From JABDPF01 sp036351055 (GTDB lineage Bacteria > Pseudomonadota > Gammaproteobacteria > Xanthomonadales > SZUA-36), in contig JAZBOH010000235.1 in the NCBI GenBank assembly GCA_036351055.1, positions 1 through 21,754 of the forward strand: 21,754 bases of DNA. The letters are read 5' to 3'. How positions within the stretch are numbered: the stretch's first letter is position 1; each line of letters opens with the position of its first letter. Below the pieces are notes generated by a model. The model did no database searches and was not told the DNA's origin. It was given only the letters and a program-made list of their open reading frames with translations. Below, one piece after another: positions 14,052 through 21,754 of this stretch. A program made the position numbers and the translations under genes.

Positions 14052-15704
14052 ATGAGTTTTGTAACCCTGGACTGGATCGTCCTTGGCGTGTTCATGCTGG
14101 CGCTGATCGCTATCGTCGTGTGGGTGGCCCTGCAGGAAGAGAAGGATACCGAGGACTATTTCCTGGCCGGGCGTAACGCGACCTGGCTGGCGATCGGCGC
14201 CTCGATCTTTGCCTCCAATATCGGCTCCGAGCACCTGGTTGGCCTGGCCTCGGCCGGCGCCCAGTCGGGCATGGCCATGGCGCACTGGGAGTTCCACTCC
14301 TGGATCATCATGATGCTGGCCTGGATCTTTATCCCGTTTTACTGGCGCACCAAGATCTTCACCACGCCGGAGTTCCTGGAACGGCGCTACACGCCGCAGA
14401 CACGGACGTTTTTCTCCTTTATCTCCCTGGTCAGCTACGTGCTGACCAAGGTTTCCGTCACGGTGTTTGCCGGCGGCCTGGCGATCCAGGAGATTTTCGG
14501 CATCGACACGATGTTCGGGATCGACTTTTTCTGGGTTGCGGCCATCTCGCTGGTGGTTATCACCGGCCTGTACACCATCATCGGCGGCATGAAGGCGGTG
14601 TTGTGGACCTCGGTGCTGCAGACGCCGGTCCTGCTGCTGGGCTCTTTTATCATCCTGTTTGTCGGCCTGACCAAGCTGGGCGCCGGCGCCGGGCTGATGG
14701 AAGGCTGGGCGGTGATGTCCGAGATCAACGGGGCCAATATGCACCTGTTCCGCCCGATGGACGACCCGAACTTCCCGTGGCCGGCGGTGATTGGCGGCTC
14801 CATCATCATCGGCAGCTGGTACTGGTGTACCGACCAGTACATCGTGCAGCGCGTGCTGTCGGGGCGTGACATGACACAGGCCCGCCGCGGCGCGATCTTT
14901 GGCGGTTACCTGAAGATCACCCCGGTGTTTATTTTCCTGGTGCCGGGCATGATTGCCTACGCGATGGCCGAGCAGGGCCTGCTGGACCTGTCCGGCGGCG
15001 CCAACACGGCGTTTCCGGTGATGGTGCGAGAACTGCTGCCGGCCGGGATCAAGGGCGTGGTGCTGGGCGGCGCCATCGCGGCGCTGATGAGTTCGCTGGC
15101 CTCGCTGTTCAATTCCTCGGCGACGTTGTTCACGGTGGATTTTTACGAGCGCATGCGCCCCGACCGTTCACAGAAACACTACCTGCGCGTGGGCCGCGTG
15201 GCCACCACCGTGGTGGTGCTGCTGGGCATTGCCTGGGTGCCGGTGATTCCGCTGCTGGGTGAAAGCCTGTACGAAGCGCTGCAGAAGGTGCAGGCGTTGA
15301 TCGCCCCGGCCATTGTGTCGGTGTTCTTCCTGGGTATTTTCTCCAACCGCATCACCCCGGACGCCGGATTCTGGGGCCTGGTGCTGGGCTTTGCGGCCGG
15401 CATGTTCTACCTGGTGCTGGAGTTGTTCCCCGGCATGGCGCAGTCCAATGCCTTTTTCGCCTGGGTCACCGGCATGAACTGGCTGTATTACTGCTGCCTG
15501 TTGCTGGCGTTCTCCATCGCTGTGATGGTGGTGGTGAGCATGTTGACCCAGCCCAAGAGCGACGAGGAGCTGTCGGGCCTGACTTACAAGGGCATCTCGC
15601 CCGAGCAGGCGGCCGAAGTGCGCGAAAGCTGGAGCACCTGGGACGTGGTCAATACCTGCGTCATCCTGGGTATCATCGCGATCTGCTACATCGTGTTCTT
15701 CTGA
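14052..15704 (+). CDS. SLC5/SSS family sodium/sugar symporter (probable galactose or glucose uptake)
   Basis: This 550-residue inner-membrane protein has about 14 hydrophobic helices with the LeuT-type SSS fold. It couples sodium entry to uptake of a small solute. Landmarks are TEDYFLAGRNATWLAIGASI near 33-52, SNIGSEH at 55-61, TPEFLERRY, GLYTIIGGMKAVLWTS, WYWCTDQYIVQR at 256-267, and SSLASLFNSSATLFTVDFY. The sugar-contact positions NIGSEH and WYWCTDQ resemble animal SGLTs more than Vibrio vSGLT, which has NISAEQ at the first. Galactokinase 45 bases downstream makes galactose the most likely substrate, though glucose or myo-inositol is not excluded. GGGAG at 14040-14044 is the ribosome binding site, set in a very A/T-rich stretch (14012-14039). 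Confidence 0.9.
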   Translation: MSFVTLDWIVLGVFMLALIAIVVWVALQEEKDTEDYFLAGRNATWLAIGASIFASNIGSEHLVGLASAGAQSGMAMAHWEFHSWIIMMLAWIFIPFYWRTKIFTTPEFLERRYTPQTRTFFSFISLVSYVLTKVSVTVFAGGLAIQEIFGIDTMFGIDFFWVAAISLVVITGLYTIIGGMKAVLWTSVLQTPVLLLGSFIILFVGLTKLGAGAGLMEGWAVMSEINGANMHLFRPMDDPNFPWPAVIGGSIIIGSWYWCTDQYIVQRVLSGRDMTQARRGAIFGGYLKITPVFIFLVPGMIAYAMAEQGLLDLSGGANTAFPVMVRELLPAGIKGVVLGGAIAALMSSLASLFNSSATLFTVDFYERMRPDRSQKHYLRVGRVATTVVVLLGIAWVPVIPLLGESLYEALQKVQALIAPAIVSVFFLGIFSNRITPDAGFWGLVLGFAAGMFYLVLELFPGMAQSNAFFAWVTGMNWLYYCCLLLAFSIAVMVVVSMLTQPKSDEELSGLTYKGISPEQAAEVRESWSTWDVVNTCVILGIIAICYIVFF

Positions 15705-15749
15705 CGATCATGGGGAATGGGCTGAGAATCTTGTACAAGGGTAGATAGC

Positions 15750-16913
15750 GTGAAAGTCAATCCGAATGAACTGAGGCGCAAATTTGAACGACTTTTCGGC
15801 GCCCAACCGGCCCTTTACCGGGCTCCGGGACGTGTCAACATCATCGGCGAGCACACGGACTATAACGATGGTTTTGTGATGCCGATGAACACGGCGGTGT
15901 TCACTTATGTTGCGGCGAGCCCGCGGCAGGGCCGCGTCATCCGCGCCCATTCCGTCCTGTTTGGTGAAACATTCGAATTCAGCCTGGCCGGGATCGAAGC
16001 GGGCGGGGCGCCGGCCTGGGCAGAATACCTGAAGGGCGTGGCGTTTGTATTGCAGGATAGTGGTTTTCAATTGTGCGGCTGCGACCTGCTCATCGAGGGA
16101 GAAATACCGCTCGGTGGCGGACTCAGTTCATCGGCTTCCCTGGAGTCCGCGATCGCCGTGGCCCTGCTTGGCTGCGCCGGCCAGGATGCAGAGCCCATGG
16201 AACTGGCCCTGTTGTGCCAGCGCGCCGAACACGAGTTTGCCGGCACGCCCTGCGGCATCATGGACCAGGCCGTCATCTGTTGTTGCCCGCAGGACCATGC
16301 GATCAAGCTGGACTGCCGCTCACTGGAAATCGAGGCCATCCGCCTGCCCGAAGAATTGTGCCTGCTGGTGGTGGACAGCGGCGTCAAACACCGGTTGAGC
16401 GATGGTGGCTACAAGCAGCGGCGCGAGGAATGCGATTTCGCGATCGCGCTGCTCTCCTCGAAGGAACGCGAGGTAAATTCTTACCGGGACCTTACGGCGG
16501 CGATGGTTGACAACTACCGATCTGAACTGGGTGACTTGCCCTTCAGGCGGGCGCGCCACGTGGTTTCGGAGACCAATCGTGTATTGAAAGCAGAAGAAGC
16601 CATCGCGCGCCAGGACCTTGAAGCATTGGGCGAAATCCTGAACGCCTCGCACAGTAGCCTGCGTGACGACTTCATGGTCAGTTGCAAGGAACTGGACTTC
16701 CTGGTGGAAACGGCAGAACAGACACCGGGTGTCTACGGCGCCCGCATGGTGGGTGGCGGCTTTGGCGGTTGCGCCATCGTCCTGGTGGATCCGCCCTGCC
16801 TGGAAGATGCCAGGGCGCGCATTGTACGGGCCTACGAGGCGTTTTCCGGCAAGGCACCCTGGCACCACCTGGTGCGCTCCGCACCCGCTGCCGGGAACAT
16901 GGGGTCAGAGTAG
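15750..16913 (+). CDS. galK: Galactokinase
   Basis: This 387-residue GHMP kinase phosphorylates galactose to galactose 1-phosphate, the first committed step of the Leloir pathway, in the cytoplasm. It has the galactokinase signature GRVNIIGEHTDYND at 27-40, the ATP loop PLGGGLSSSAS at 120-130, CGIMDQ with catalytic Asp172, and the third motif GARMVGGGFGGCAIVLV near 330-346. It starts with GTG at 15750, and AAGGG lies about nine bases upstream. The end is unusual. After the family's C-terminal PAAG, the last residues MGSE and the TAG stop are encoded by the left arm of a 36-bp palindromic repeat, so the original terminus appears replaced. The core is intact, so activity is likely. No galT, galE or galM lies in the window. 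Confidence 0.95.
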   Translation: MKVNPNELRRKFERLFGAQPALYRAPGRVNIIGEHTDYNDGFVMPMNTAVFTYVAASPRQGRVIRAHSVLFGETFEFSLAGIEAGGAPAWAEYLKGVAFVLQDSGFQLCGCDLLIEGEIPLGGGLSSSASLESAIAVALLGCAGQDAEPMELALLCQRAEHEFAGTPCGIMDQAVICCCPQDHAIKLDCRSLEIEAIRLPEELCLLVVDSGVKHRLSDGGYKQRREECDFAIALLSSKEREVNSYRDLTAAMVDNYRSELGDLPFRRARHVVSETNRVLKAEEAIARQDLEALGEILNASHSSLRDDFMVSCKELDFLVETAEQTPGVYGARMVGGGFGGCAIVLVDPPCLEDARARIVRAYEAFSGKAPWHHLVRSAPAAGNMGSE

Positions 16914-16934
16914 CCAAGCAACTCTGACCCCGGT
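16899..16934. repeat. 36-bp palindromic dispersed repeat, copy 2
   Basis: The arms match copy 1 at 9997-10032 exactly: ATGGGGTCAGAGTA on the left and ACTCTGACCCCGGT on the right. The 8-base centre differs (GCCAAGCA). The stem is 11 bp (16901-16911 with 16921-16931). The galK stop codon TAG lies in the left arm. The acyltransferase stop on the other strand is eight bases past the right arm. It probably ends both transcripts. Confidence 0.85.
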
Positions 16935-16941
16935 CCTGGCT

Positions 16942-17502
16942 TTACTTTTCCCGCGGCTGGATCAAGCTGGCCTTTTCCGGGAATTTGCCTTTCCGGTCTT
17001 TGTAAAAATCGCGGATACGCTGGAAGGTTTCCTGGATGTCGTCGGTGGGGGAGAAGCCGCCGCCGATGCCCAGCTGTTTTTTTCCATAGTCCAGGTAGGC
17101 CATGGCGATGGGAACCTTGGCCGCCCTCGCGATGTAGTAAAAGCCGGATTTCCAGTGATCGGTTTTGCTACGCGTACCCTCGGGCGCGAGCGCCAGGATC
17201 ATTCTCTCGGACCGGTTGAACAGGTCGGTCATCTGCTCGATCAGGTCCGAAGCCTGGCGGCGGTCGACCGGCGTCCCGCCCACCGCGCGGAAAAACCAGC
17301 CATAGGGTTTTCGGAACAGGGTATGTTTTCCGATCCAGTTGGCATCCAGTTGCAGGGCCCAGGATCCCGAGAGCCCCAGCGGGAAGTCCCAATTGCTGGT
17401 GTGAGGCGCGCAGACGAGAACATACTTGTTCACCTCGGCGCAGTCGTTGTCGAGTGACCAGCCCAGGGATTTAAGCAACATGGCACAGGTGCGGGGCAGC
17501 AT
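16942..17502 (-). CDS. Small 1-acyl-glycerol-3-phosphate acyltransferase-like protein
   Basis: This 186-residue protein is of the PlsC/LPLAT superfamily. It has the acyl-transfer motif H-x4-D as HTSNWD at 34-39 and the substrate-binding PEGTR at 107-111. Between them lie GKHTLFRKPYGWFF and FRAVGGTPVDR, the usual second block of this short subfamily. It should transfer an acyl group from acyl-CoA or acyl-ACP to a lysophospholipid or related acceptor at the inner membrane. The true acceptor is not evident, and the compact form without a long N-terminal membrane anchor is typical of accessory copies. I chose the ATG at 17502, which has TGGAG eight bases upstream; an in-frame start at 17535 adds 11 residues without support. 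It is convergent with galK and divergent from the transporter gene, so it is probably transcribed alone. Confidence 0.88.
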   Translation of the reverse strand: MLPRTCAMLLKSLGWSLDNDCAEVNKYVLVCAPHTSNWDFPLGLSGSWALQLDANWIGKHTLFRKPYGWFFRAVGGTPVDRRQASDLIEQMTDLFNRSERMILALAPEGTRSKTDHWKSGFYYIARAAKVPIAMAYLDYGKKQLGIGGGFSPTDDIQETFQRIRDFYKDRKGKFPEKASLIQPREK

Positions 17503-17649
17503 GGTTTTTTCTCCAGAAAGCGGGTGGATCCGCATGGATTTAACAGATCATTATCCCATGCTTTGACCTTTCGCGCCCGCATTATGGTAACGGCCCGGCC
17601 GTCACGGGTATTCCGCTTTGCGCAGCCACAAGTCGTTTTTGACTTGCTC

Positions 17650-17655
17650 TATAAT
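17650..17655 (+). promoter_or_regulatory. Candidate -10 element for the transporter/peptidase/NhaD operon
   Basis: A perfect TATAAT lies 34 bases before the transporter start. The sequence at -35 spacing (around CACAAG) is poor, so strength or factor dependence is unclear. The rest of the 187-base divergent gap (17503-17689) shows no gene. Confidence 0.4.
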
Positions 17656-17689
17656 GCCTTGAATTGTCCCTGACGCAGCGAGAGAAACC

Positions 17690-18979
17690 ATGGAAAAAAG
17701 AACCCCGTTTCCACCCGTCTTCTGGGTTGCGAACAGCATCGAAGTAATGGAGCGGTTTGCTTACTACGGAATCTACTTTGGCTTTGGCATCTACATGGCG
17801 TCGCTGGGTTACACGAGGGCGCAACTCGGCGTGGTCCAGAGTATTTTCCTCTTGCTTTCTTACGGCATTCCTATCATTTCCGGTACGTTTGCCGACCGCT
17901 ACGGGTTTAAAAAGGTTCTCATTGTTTCTTACCTGGCTTACCTGCCCACCATCCTGCTGCTGATCTACACCAAGTCCTTCTCGGGCATCGTGTTGACGAT
18001 GCTGTCGATCGGCCTGGCTGCGGGCATTTTCAAGCCATTGATAGCCGGGACGGTGCGGGCGCTTACCGACAAGACCAACAAGACGCTCGGTTTTGGCATT
18101 TTTTACGCCATGGTCAATATCGGAGGGTCTTTCGGGCCGATCGTTCTGGGCAAGTTGCGGGCGATCTCCTGGGACCTGGCGTTCATGGCGGCTGCCGCAG
18201 CGGTGATGCTGATGCTGCTGATCACGATTTTCTTTTACAAGGAACCTGAACGTGAGATCGATGACGTGTCCCTGGGGCAGAAGTTCAAGGACATCGTTGT
18301 CGCATTGAGCGACATCAAGCTGACCACGCTGCTGATCATCCTGGGCTTTTTCTTCTGGCTTCCGTTCTGGTGCTTCTTCAACCTCTGCGCTGTGTACGTG
18401 GACGGCAACATTGACACGGCACGTCTGTATGACAGCATGGCGGCGGTGCTGGGAACCGGCATCGCCAGTTTTTTCTCCCATGCCGACGAGAACGGCACAC
18501 AACGAATACTGGGCGAAACGATCTCGCATACCGGTTGGATCATCATGATCTTCCAGATTTTCGTATCCAGGGTGGCCGAGCACTACCGGGCCATACCGAC
18601 CTTCATGACTGGCCTGTTACTGATTTCGGTCGGTTTTGTGGTCATCGGATTTGCCAACGTATTTTCCCCGGCCATTATTTTCCTGGGCATCATGGTCTTC
18701 GCGATCGGCGAGATGGCCTCTTCACCACGCATACAGGAATACATCACCTGGATTGCGCCCAAGGAAAAGGCCGGACTGTACACCGGCATGATTTTCCTGT
18801 CCGTCATGATCGGGGCGGCATTGAGCGGCGTGACCTACACTTCGCTCTACGGCGTGTTCGAAGCAATGAGCCACCCCGAATACGTCTGGTACGTGCTGGG
18901 GGCCCATACCGTGCTGGGTATCATCGTGCTGCAGGTATTCAGCAAGACGGCGGGTGAACTGCAGGAACGCGATGAATGA
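17690..18979 (+). CDS. MFS transporter of the POT/PTR (proton-coupled oligopeptide) type
   Basis: This 429-residue membrane protein has about twelve hydrophobic helices. Near the start it carries EVMERFAYYG at 18-27, which fits the POT family motif E-x-x-E-R-F-x-Y-Y-G used in proton coupling. It also has the MFS signature GTFADRYGFKKVL between helices 2 and 3, and FGIFYAMVNIGGSFGPIV resembling the second POT signature. It should import di- and tripeptides or similar small substrates with protons. The protein is shorter than many POT members (450-500 residues), so an atypical substrate is possible. GAGAG precedes the ATG. The stop lies 18 bases before the M24 peptidase gene, which implies a shared transcript and supports a peptide substrate. 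Confidence 0.85.
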   Translation: MEKRTPFPPVFWVANSIEVMERFAYYGIYFGFGIYMASLGYTRAQLGVVQSIFLLLSYGIPIISGTFADRYGFKKVLIVSYLAYLPTILLLIYTKSFSGIVLTMLSIGLAAGIFKPLIAGTVRALTDKTNKTLGFGIFYAMVNIGGSFGPIVLGKLRAISWDLAFMAAAAAVMLMLLITIFFYKEPEREIDDVSLGQKFKDIVVALSDIKLTTLLIILGFFFWLPFWCFFNLCAVYVDGNIDTARLYDSMAAVLGTGIASFFSHADENGTQRILGETISHTGWIIMIFQIFVSRVAEHYRAIPTFMTGLLLISVGFVVIGFANVFSPAIIFLGIMVFAIGEMASSPRIQEYITWIAPKEKAGLYTGMIFLSVMIGAALSGVTYTSLYGVFEAMSHPEYVWYVLGAHTVLGIIVLQVFSKTAGELQERDE

Positions 18980-18997
18980 TACGCAGGAGGAAAACCC

Positions 18998-20179
18998 ATG
19001 TTGATACGAGAAAAAGTCAGGCAGGCAGTCGAACTCCTTAACGAGTACAAACTCGACTGCTGGATCACCTTCGTGCGCGAGAGCGGCATCATGCGCGACC
19101 CGATGATGGATTTCCTGTGTGATTCGGACATGACCTGGCACTCGGCGTTTCTCATTTTCGCTACCGGCGAGACCCAGGCCATTGTCGGTCAATTGGAAAA
19201 GAACACCGTGGACGAGATGGGCGTGTACCAGAAGGTCACGGGCTATGTCGAGGGTATCGGCAACCATCTGCAGCAGGCGCTGCTGGAACACGATCCAAAA
19301 AGCATCGCGGTGAATTTCTCCGAGAACAGCGAAGTCTGCGATGGTTTGACCCACGGCATGTACCGTATCCTGCGCGGTCACCTGGCGGAAATCGGCTTTG
19401 CAGACCGCCTGCTGTCATCGGAGAAACTGGTCTCCAGCCTGCGGGCCCGCAAAACGCCCACCGAGATCGGGCGCATGAAACAGGCCGTGGCTCACACCCT
19501 GGATATCTTCGCGGAAGTTTCGGCATTTATCGAGCCCGGCCAGACCGAGGAAGAGATCGCCGAATTCATGCGGCAGCGTGTGCGTGAGCGGGGGCTCGTC
19601 GTTGGCTGGGACCCGGCACATTGTCCGGCGGTGTTTACCGGCCCGGATAACAAGGGGCCGCATTACCACCCCACGGACCTGGTGGTCGAGCGCGGCCACG
19701 TATTGAACATGGATTTCGGCGTCAAGGTCGAGGACTACGTATCGGACATGCAGCGTACTTTTTATCTGCTGGAAGAAGGGGAGACGAAAGCGCCGGCCGA
19801 CGTGAGGAAAGGATTCGACACCATCGTCGAGTCGATCGAAATGGCGCGGCAGGTACTGAAACCGGGTGTCCTGCCTGTCGAGGTCGACAAGGTAGCGAGG
19901 GACTACATTGTTTCCCGTGGTTACGACGAATTTCCTCACGGCCTGGGCCACCAGGTCGGCCGTTTTGTACACGACGGAAATGCGCTGCTCGGTCCGGCAT
20001 GGGAGAAATACGCCGACAAGGTTTACCAACCCGTCGAAGAAGGCATGGTGTTTACCATCGAACCGCGTTTGCGGGTTCCCGGACGCGGTGACGCGACCAC
20101 CGAGGAAATGGTGGTGGTGAGGGCAGGCGGGGCGGAGTTCCTCGGTAAACCGCAGACCGAGTTGATCCTGGTCGGCTGA
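18998..20179 (+). CDS. M24 family metallopeptidase (Xaa-Pro dipeptidase/aminopeptidase type)
   Basis: This 393-residue protein has a creatinase-type N-terminal domain (about 1-155) and a pita-bread catalytic domain (about 156-393). The five expected metal ligands are visible: Asp239 (NMDFGV), Asp250 (VSDMQRT), His318 (HGLGHQVG), Glu355 (FTIEPR) and Glu370 (TTEEMVVV). His314 and His325 match the substrate-side histidines of E. coli PepP in spacing. It lacks a signal peptide and should act in the cytoplasm on proline-containing di- or short peptides. Creatinase-like side activities cannot be excluded. GGAGG before the ATG is strong. It sits between the POT-like transporter and nhaD, and its TGA overlaps the nhaD ATG, so cotranscription is likely. 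Confidence 0.92.
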   Translation: MLIREKVRQAVELLNEYKLDCWITFVRESGIMRDPMMDFLCDSDMTWHSAFLIFATGETQAIVGQLEKNTVDEMGVYQKVTGYVEGIGNHLQQALLEHDPKSIAVNFSENSEVCDGLTHGMYRILRGHLAEIGFADRLLSSEKLVSSLRARKTPTEIGRMKQAVAHTLDIFAEVSAFIEPGQTEEEIAEFMRQRVRERGLVVGWDPAHCPAVFTGPDNKGPHYHPTDLVVERGHVLNMDFGVKVEDYVSDMQRTFYLLEEGETKAPADVRKGFDTIVESIEMARQVLKPGVLPVEVDKVARDYIVSRGYDEFPHGLGHQVGRFVHDGNALLGPAWEKYADKVYQPVEEGMVFTIEPRLRVPGRGDATTEEMVVVRAGGAEFLGKPQTELILVG

Positions 20180-21555
20180 TGGAGGGTTGGATTGACCTTT
20201 CCCAAACTGCCGCGGGCTATGCGGCCCTGGTACTGTTCGTCCTGGCGTACCTGCTGGTCATGTCGGAGGAGTTCACCCGGCTGCGCAAGTCCAAGCCGGT
20301 CATCCTCGTCGCGGGCCTTATCTGGGGGCTGATCGCCTGGCAGTACAGCACGGCAGGCCTGGGTCACGTACCCGAAGAAGCCTTCAAGGCGACGTTGCTC
20401 GAATTCGCCGAACTGTTCCTGTTCCTGCTGGCGGCGATGACTTATGTTAACGCGATGCAGGAACGGCAGGTGTTCGATGCACTACGTGACTGGCTGGCGC
20501 ATAAACGATGCAGCTACCGCTCACTGTTCTGGATCACCGGCGGTTTGGCGTTCTGCCTGTCGCCGGTGATCGACAACCTGACGACCTCCCTGGTGATGTG
20601 TGCTGTCGTGATGGCGGCGGGCAAGGGCAATCATCGCTTCATTGGGCTGGCCTGTGTCAATATCGTCGTGGCGGCAAATGCCGGAGGCGCATTCAGCCCG
20701 TTTGGCGACATTACCACCTTGATGGTGTGGCAGCAGGACAAGATCGAGTTTCTGACGTTCCTGTTGTTGTTCGCGCCGGCGCTGTGTAATTTCCTGGTGC
20801 CGGCCGCCTGGATGCATTTTTTTGTTCCACCAGGCACGCCTGTTTCCAGTGGGCAGCAGGTTAGGATGCGGCGTGGTGCGATGGTGATCATTGCCCTGTT
20901 TTTACTGACGATTCTGACCGCGGTCGGTTTCCACCATTTCCTGCATTTGCCTGCCATGCTTGGAATGATGACGGGGCTCGCCTACCTCCAGATCTATGGT
21001 TATTTCCTGAAGATCACCCACCCGTCCAAGAAACAGGCGAAGAGGCGCAGCGGCGTCGTCGGCGACGTGTTCCCGCGCGATTCGAGTAGGTCGTTCGATA
21101 TCTACAGCAGCCTGGCCCGCGCAGAATGGGATACCTTGCTTTTTTTCTACGGCGTGGTGATGTGCGTCGGGGGGCTGGGCTTCATCGGCTACCTCGCCGT
21201 TTTCTCGGAAGCCATCTATGGCGCACTGGGTTTTACCTGGGCCAATGTATTGATCGGTGTCGTTTCTTCAATCGTTGACAATATCCCGGTGATGTTCGCC
21301 GTCCTGACGATGGATCCCGGCATGTCCCAGGGGCAATGGCTGCTGGTGACACTGACGGCGGGCGTCGGGGGCAGCCTGCTTTCCATCGGCTCAGCGGCGG
21401 GTGTCGCATTGATGGGGCAGTCACACGGAATGTACACGTTCTTCTCGCACCTCAAGTGGACACCGGCTATCGCCCTGGGCTATGCCGTCAGCATCCTCGT
21501 GCACATCTACCTGAATGCGGAAACCTTTACGGTACCCGTCGGCGGGTCGATGTAG
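20179..21555 (+). CDS. nhaD: NhaD-type sodium/proton antiporter
   Basis: This 458-residue inner-membrane protein has about 12 hydrophobic helices and belongs to the ion transporter superfamily. It exports sodium or lithium in exchange for protons. Family blocks are LLAAMTYVNAMQERQVFDAL, LSPVIDNLTTSLVM near 126-139, NIVVAANAGGAFSPFGDITT near 159-178, and SIVDNIPVMFAV near 364-375. The paired DN motifs in the two half-repeats are the likely ion-binding residues. The ATG at 20179 overlaps the stop of the peptidase gene (TGATG), so translation is coupled. Only 12 bases lie between its stop and the convergent pyrB stop, with no terminator visible. In many genomes nhaD is a free-standing gene, so the link to peptide genes is of interest. 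Confidence 0.9.
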   Translation: MEGWIDLSQTAAGYAALVLFVLAYLLVMSEEFTRLRKSKPVILVAGLIWGLIAWQYSTAGLGHVPEEAFKATLLEFAELFLFLLAAMTYVNAMQERQVFDALRDWLAHKRCSYRSLFWITGGLAFCLSPVIDNLTTSLVMCAVVMAAGKGNHRFIGLACVNIVVAANAGGAFSPFGDITTLMVWQQDKIEFLTFLLLFAPALCNFLVPAAWMHFFVPPGTPVSSGQQVRMRRGAMVIIALFLLTILTAVGFHHFLHLPAMLGMMTGLAYLQIYGYFLKITHPSKKQAKRRSGVVGDVFPRDSSRSFDIYSSLARAEWDTLLFFYGVVMCVGGLGFIGYLAVFSEAIYGALGFTWANVLIGVVSSIVDNIPVMFAVLTMDPGMSQGQWLLVTLTAGVGGSLLSIGSAAGVALMGQSHGMYTFFSHLKWTPAIALGYAVSILVHIYLNAETFTVPVGGSM

Positions 21556-21567
21556 CGGCGGCCCAGC

Positions 21568-21754
21568 TCAGTTTTCGGGCTTGTAGTCGTCGTAATAGCG
21601 ATTGACCTCGTCCTGGCGCCCGAAGGTCGACAGGATCAATGCGGCGCGTATCCACATGCCGTTGCGCATTTGCCGCCAATAAATCGCCCGCGGATCGTCG
21701 TCGATGTCGACCGATATTTCGGCTCGGCGGGGCAGGGGGTGCAGGATCACCGCC
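21568..21754 (-). CDS. pyrB: Aspartate carbamoyltransferase catalytic subunit, C-terminal fragment
   Basis: The last 62 codons are in the window and the N-terminal part lies beyond base 21754. The fragment begins VILHPLPRRAEISVDID, where HPLPR is the aspartate-loop region signature of aspartate carbamoyltransferase (ornithine carbamoyltransferases have HCLP there). NGMWIRAALILSTFG follows, equivalent to the final helix NGIFARQALL of E. coli PyrB. The enzyme makes carbamoyl aspartate in pyrimidine synthesis. The tail QDEVNRYYDDYKPEN is longer and more acidic than in E. coli. Whether a pyrI regulatory gene is nearby cannot be seen. Confidence 0.85.
   Translation of the reverse strand, partial: AVILHPLPRRAEISVDIDDDPRAIYWRQMRNGMWIRAALILSTFGRQDEVNRYYDDYKPEN

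Noticed and set aside
17582..18583. Minus-strand open frame of about 330 codons opposite the POT-like transporter
   Set aside because: The translation is full of Gln, Arg, Asp and His as expected from the reverse of hydrophobic codons, and it crosses the transporter's promoter region.
1..21754. Anti-phage, toxin-antitoxin, CRISPR or integrated-element content
   Set aside because: I looked for repeat-spacer arrays, small paired genes, integrases, transposases and tRNA-flanked boundaries on both strands. Apart from the two 36-bp palindromes nothing of that kind is visible.

Overview
The window looks like a chromosomal segment of a free-living, probably aerobic gammaproteobacterium. It has fairly high GC, long reading frames on both strands and dense packing. 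AceK, the MsrP/MsrQ pair, an NhaD-type antiporter, two DUF3313 proteins and an extracellular C-terminal domain that I associate with Woeseia/Wenzhouxiangella-like lineages all fit that group. The exact family is a guess. NhaD and a sodium/sugar symporter suggest a sodium-rich habitat. There are no tRNA or rRNA genes, CRISPR arrays, phage genes or transposase genes.

Layout. (1) 1-1290, minus strand: a deoxynucleoside kinase, a small exported DUF2141 protein and the N-terminus of a probable nitroreductase, likely one transcript. (2) 1509-4387, plus strand: a secreted protein with two related beta domains and a characteristic C-terminal domain, then msrP-msrQ, the periplasmic methionine sulfoxide reductase and its haem membrane partner, coupled by overlapping stop and start codons. 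(3) 4384-6114, minus strand: aceK, whose stop codon shares bases with that of msrQ. A 69-bp divergent region separates it from a small exported protein (6184-6570) that ends in a clear intrinsic terminator. (4) 6727-9990, plus strand: a very large exported protein with about eleven Asp-box (BNR) motifs, of the VPS10/sortilin-like type. (5) 10045-11407, minus strand: two tandem DUF3313 paralogues. (6) 11667-13874, plus strand: a lipoprotein M3 metallopeptidase (Dcp-like) with its own terminator. (7) 14052-16913, plus strand: an SLC5-type sodium/sugar symporter and galactokinase. (8) 16942-17502, minus strand: a small acyltransferase. (9) 17690-21555, plus strand: a POT-like peptide transporter, an M24 Xaa-Pro-type peptidase and NhaD, the last two coupled by overlapping stop and start. 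(10) 21568-21754, minus strand: the C-terminus of aspartate carbamoyltransferase.

Two functional modules stand out: galactose uptake and phosphorylation (symporter plus GalK), and peptide uptake, cleavage and ion balance (POT-like transporter, M24 peptidase, NhaD). The M3 peptidase and possibly the BNR protein add to a picture of peptide and polymer use.

The least expected structure is a 36-bp inverted-repeat element present twice (9997-10032 and 16899-16934). The copies have identical 14-nt left and right arms and different 8-nt centres. Each sits between convergent gene ends, and one copy supplies the last residues and the stop codon of galK. I did not find a convincing new multi-gene defence or mobile system. 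Most genes belong to known families, and the more open questions are listed as findings.
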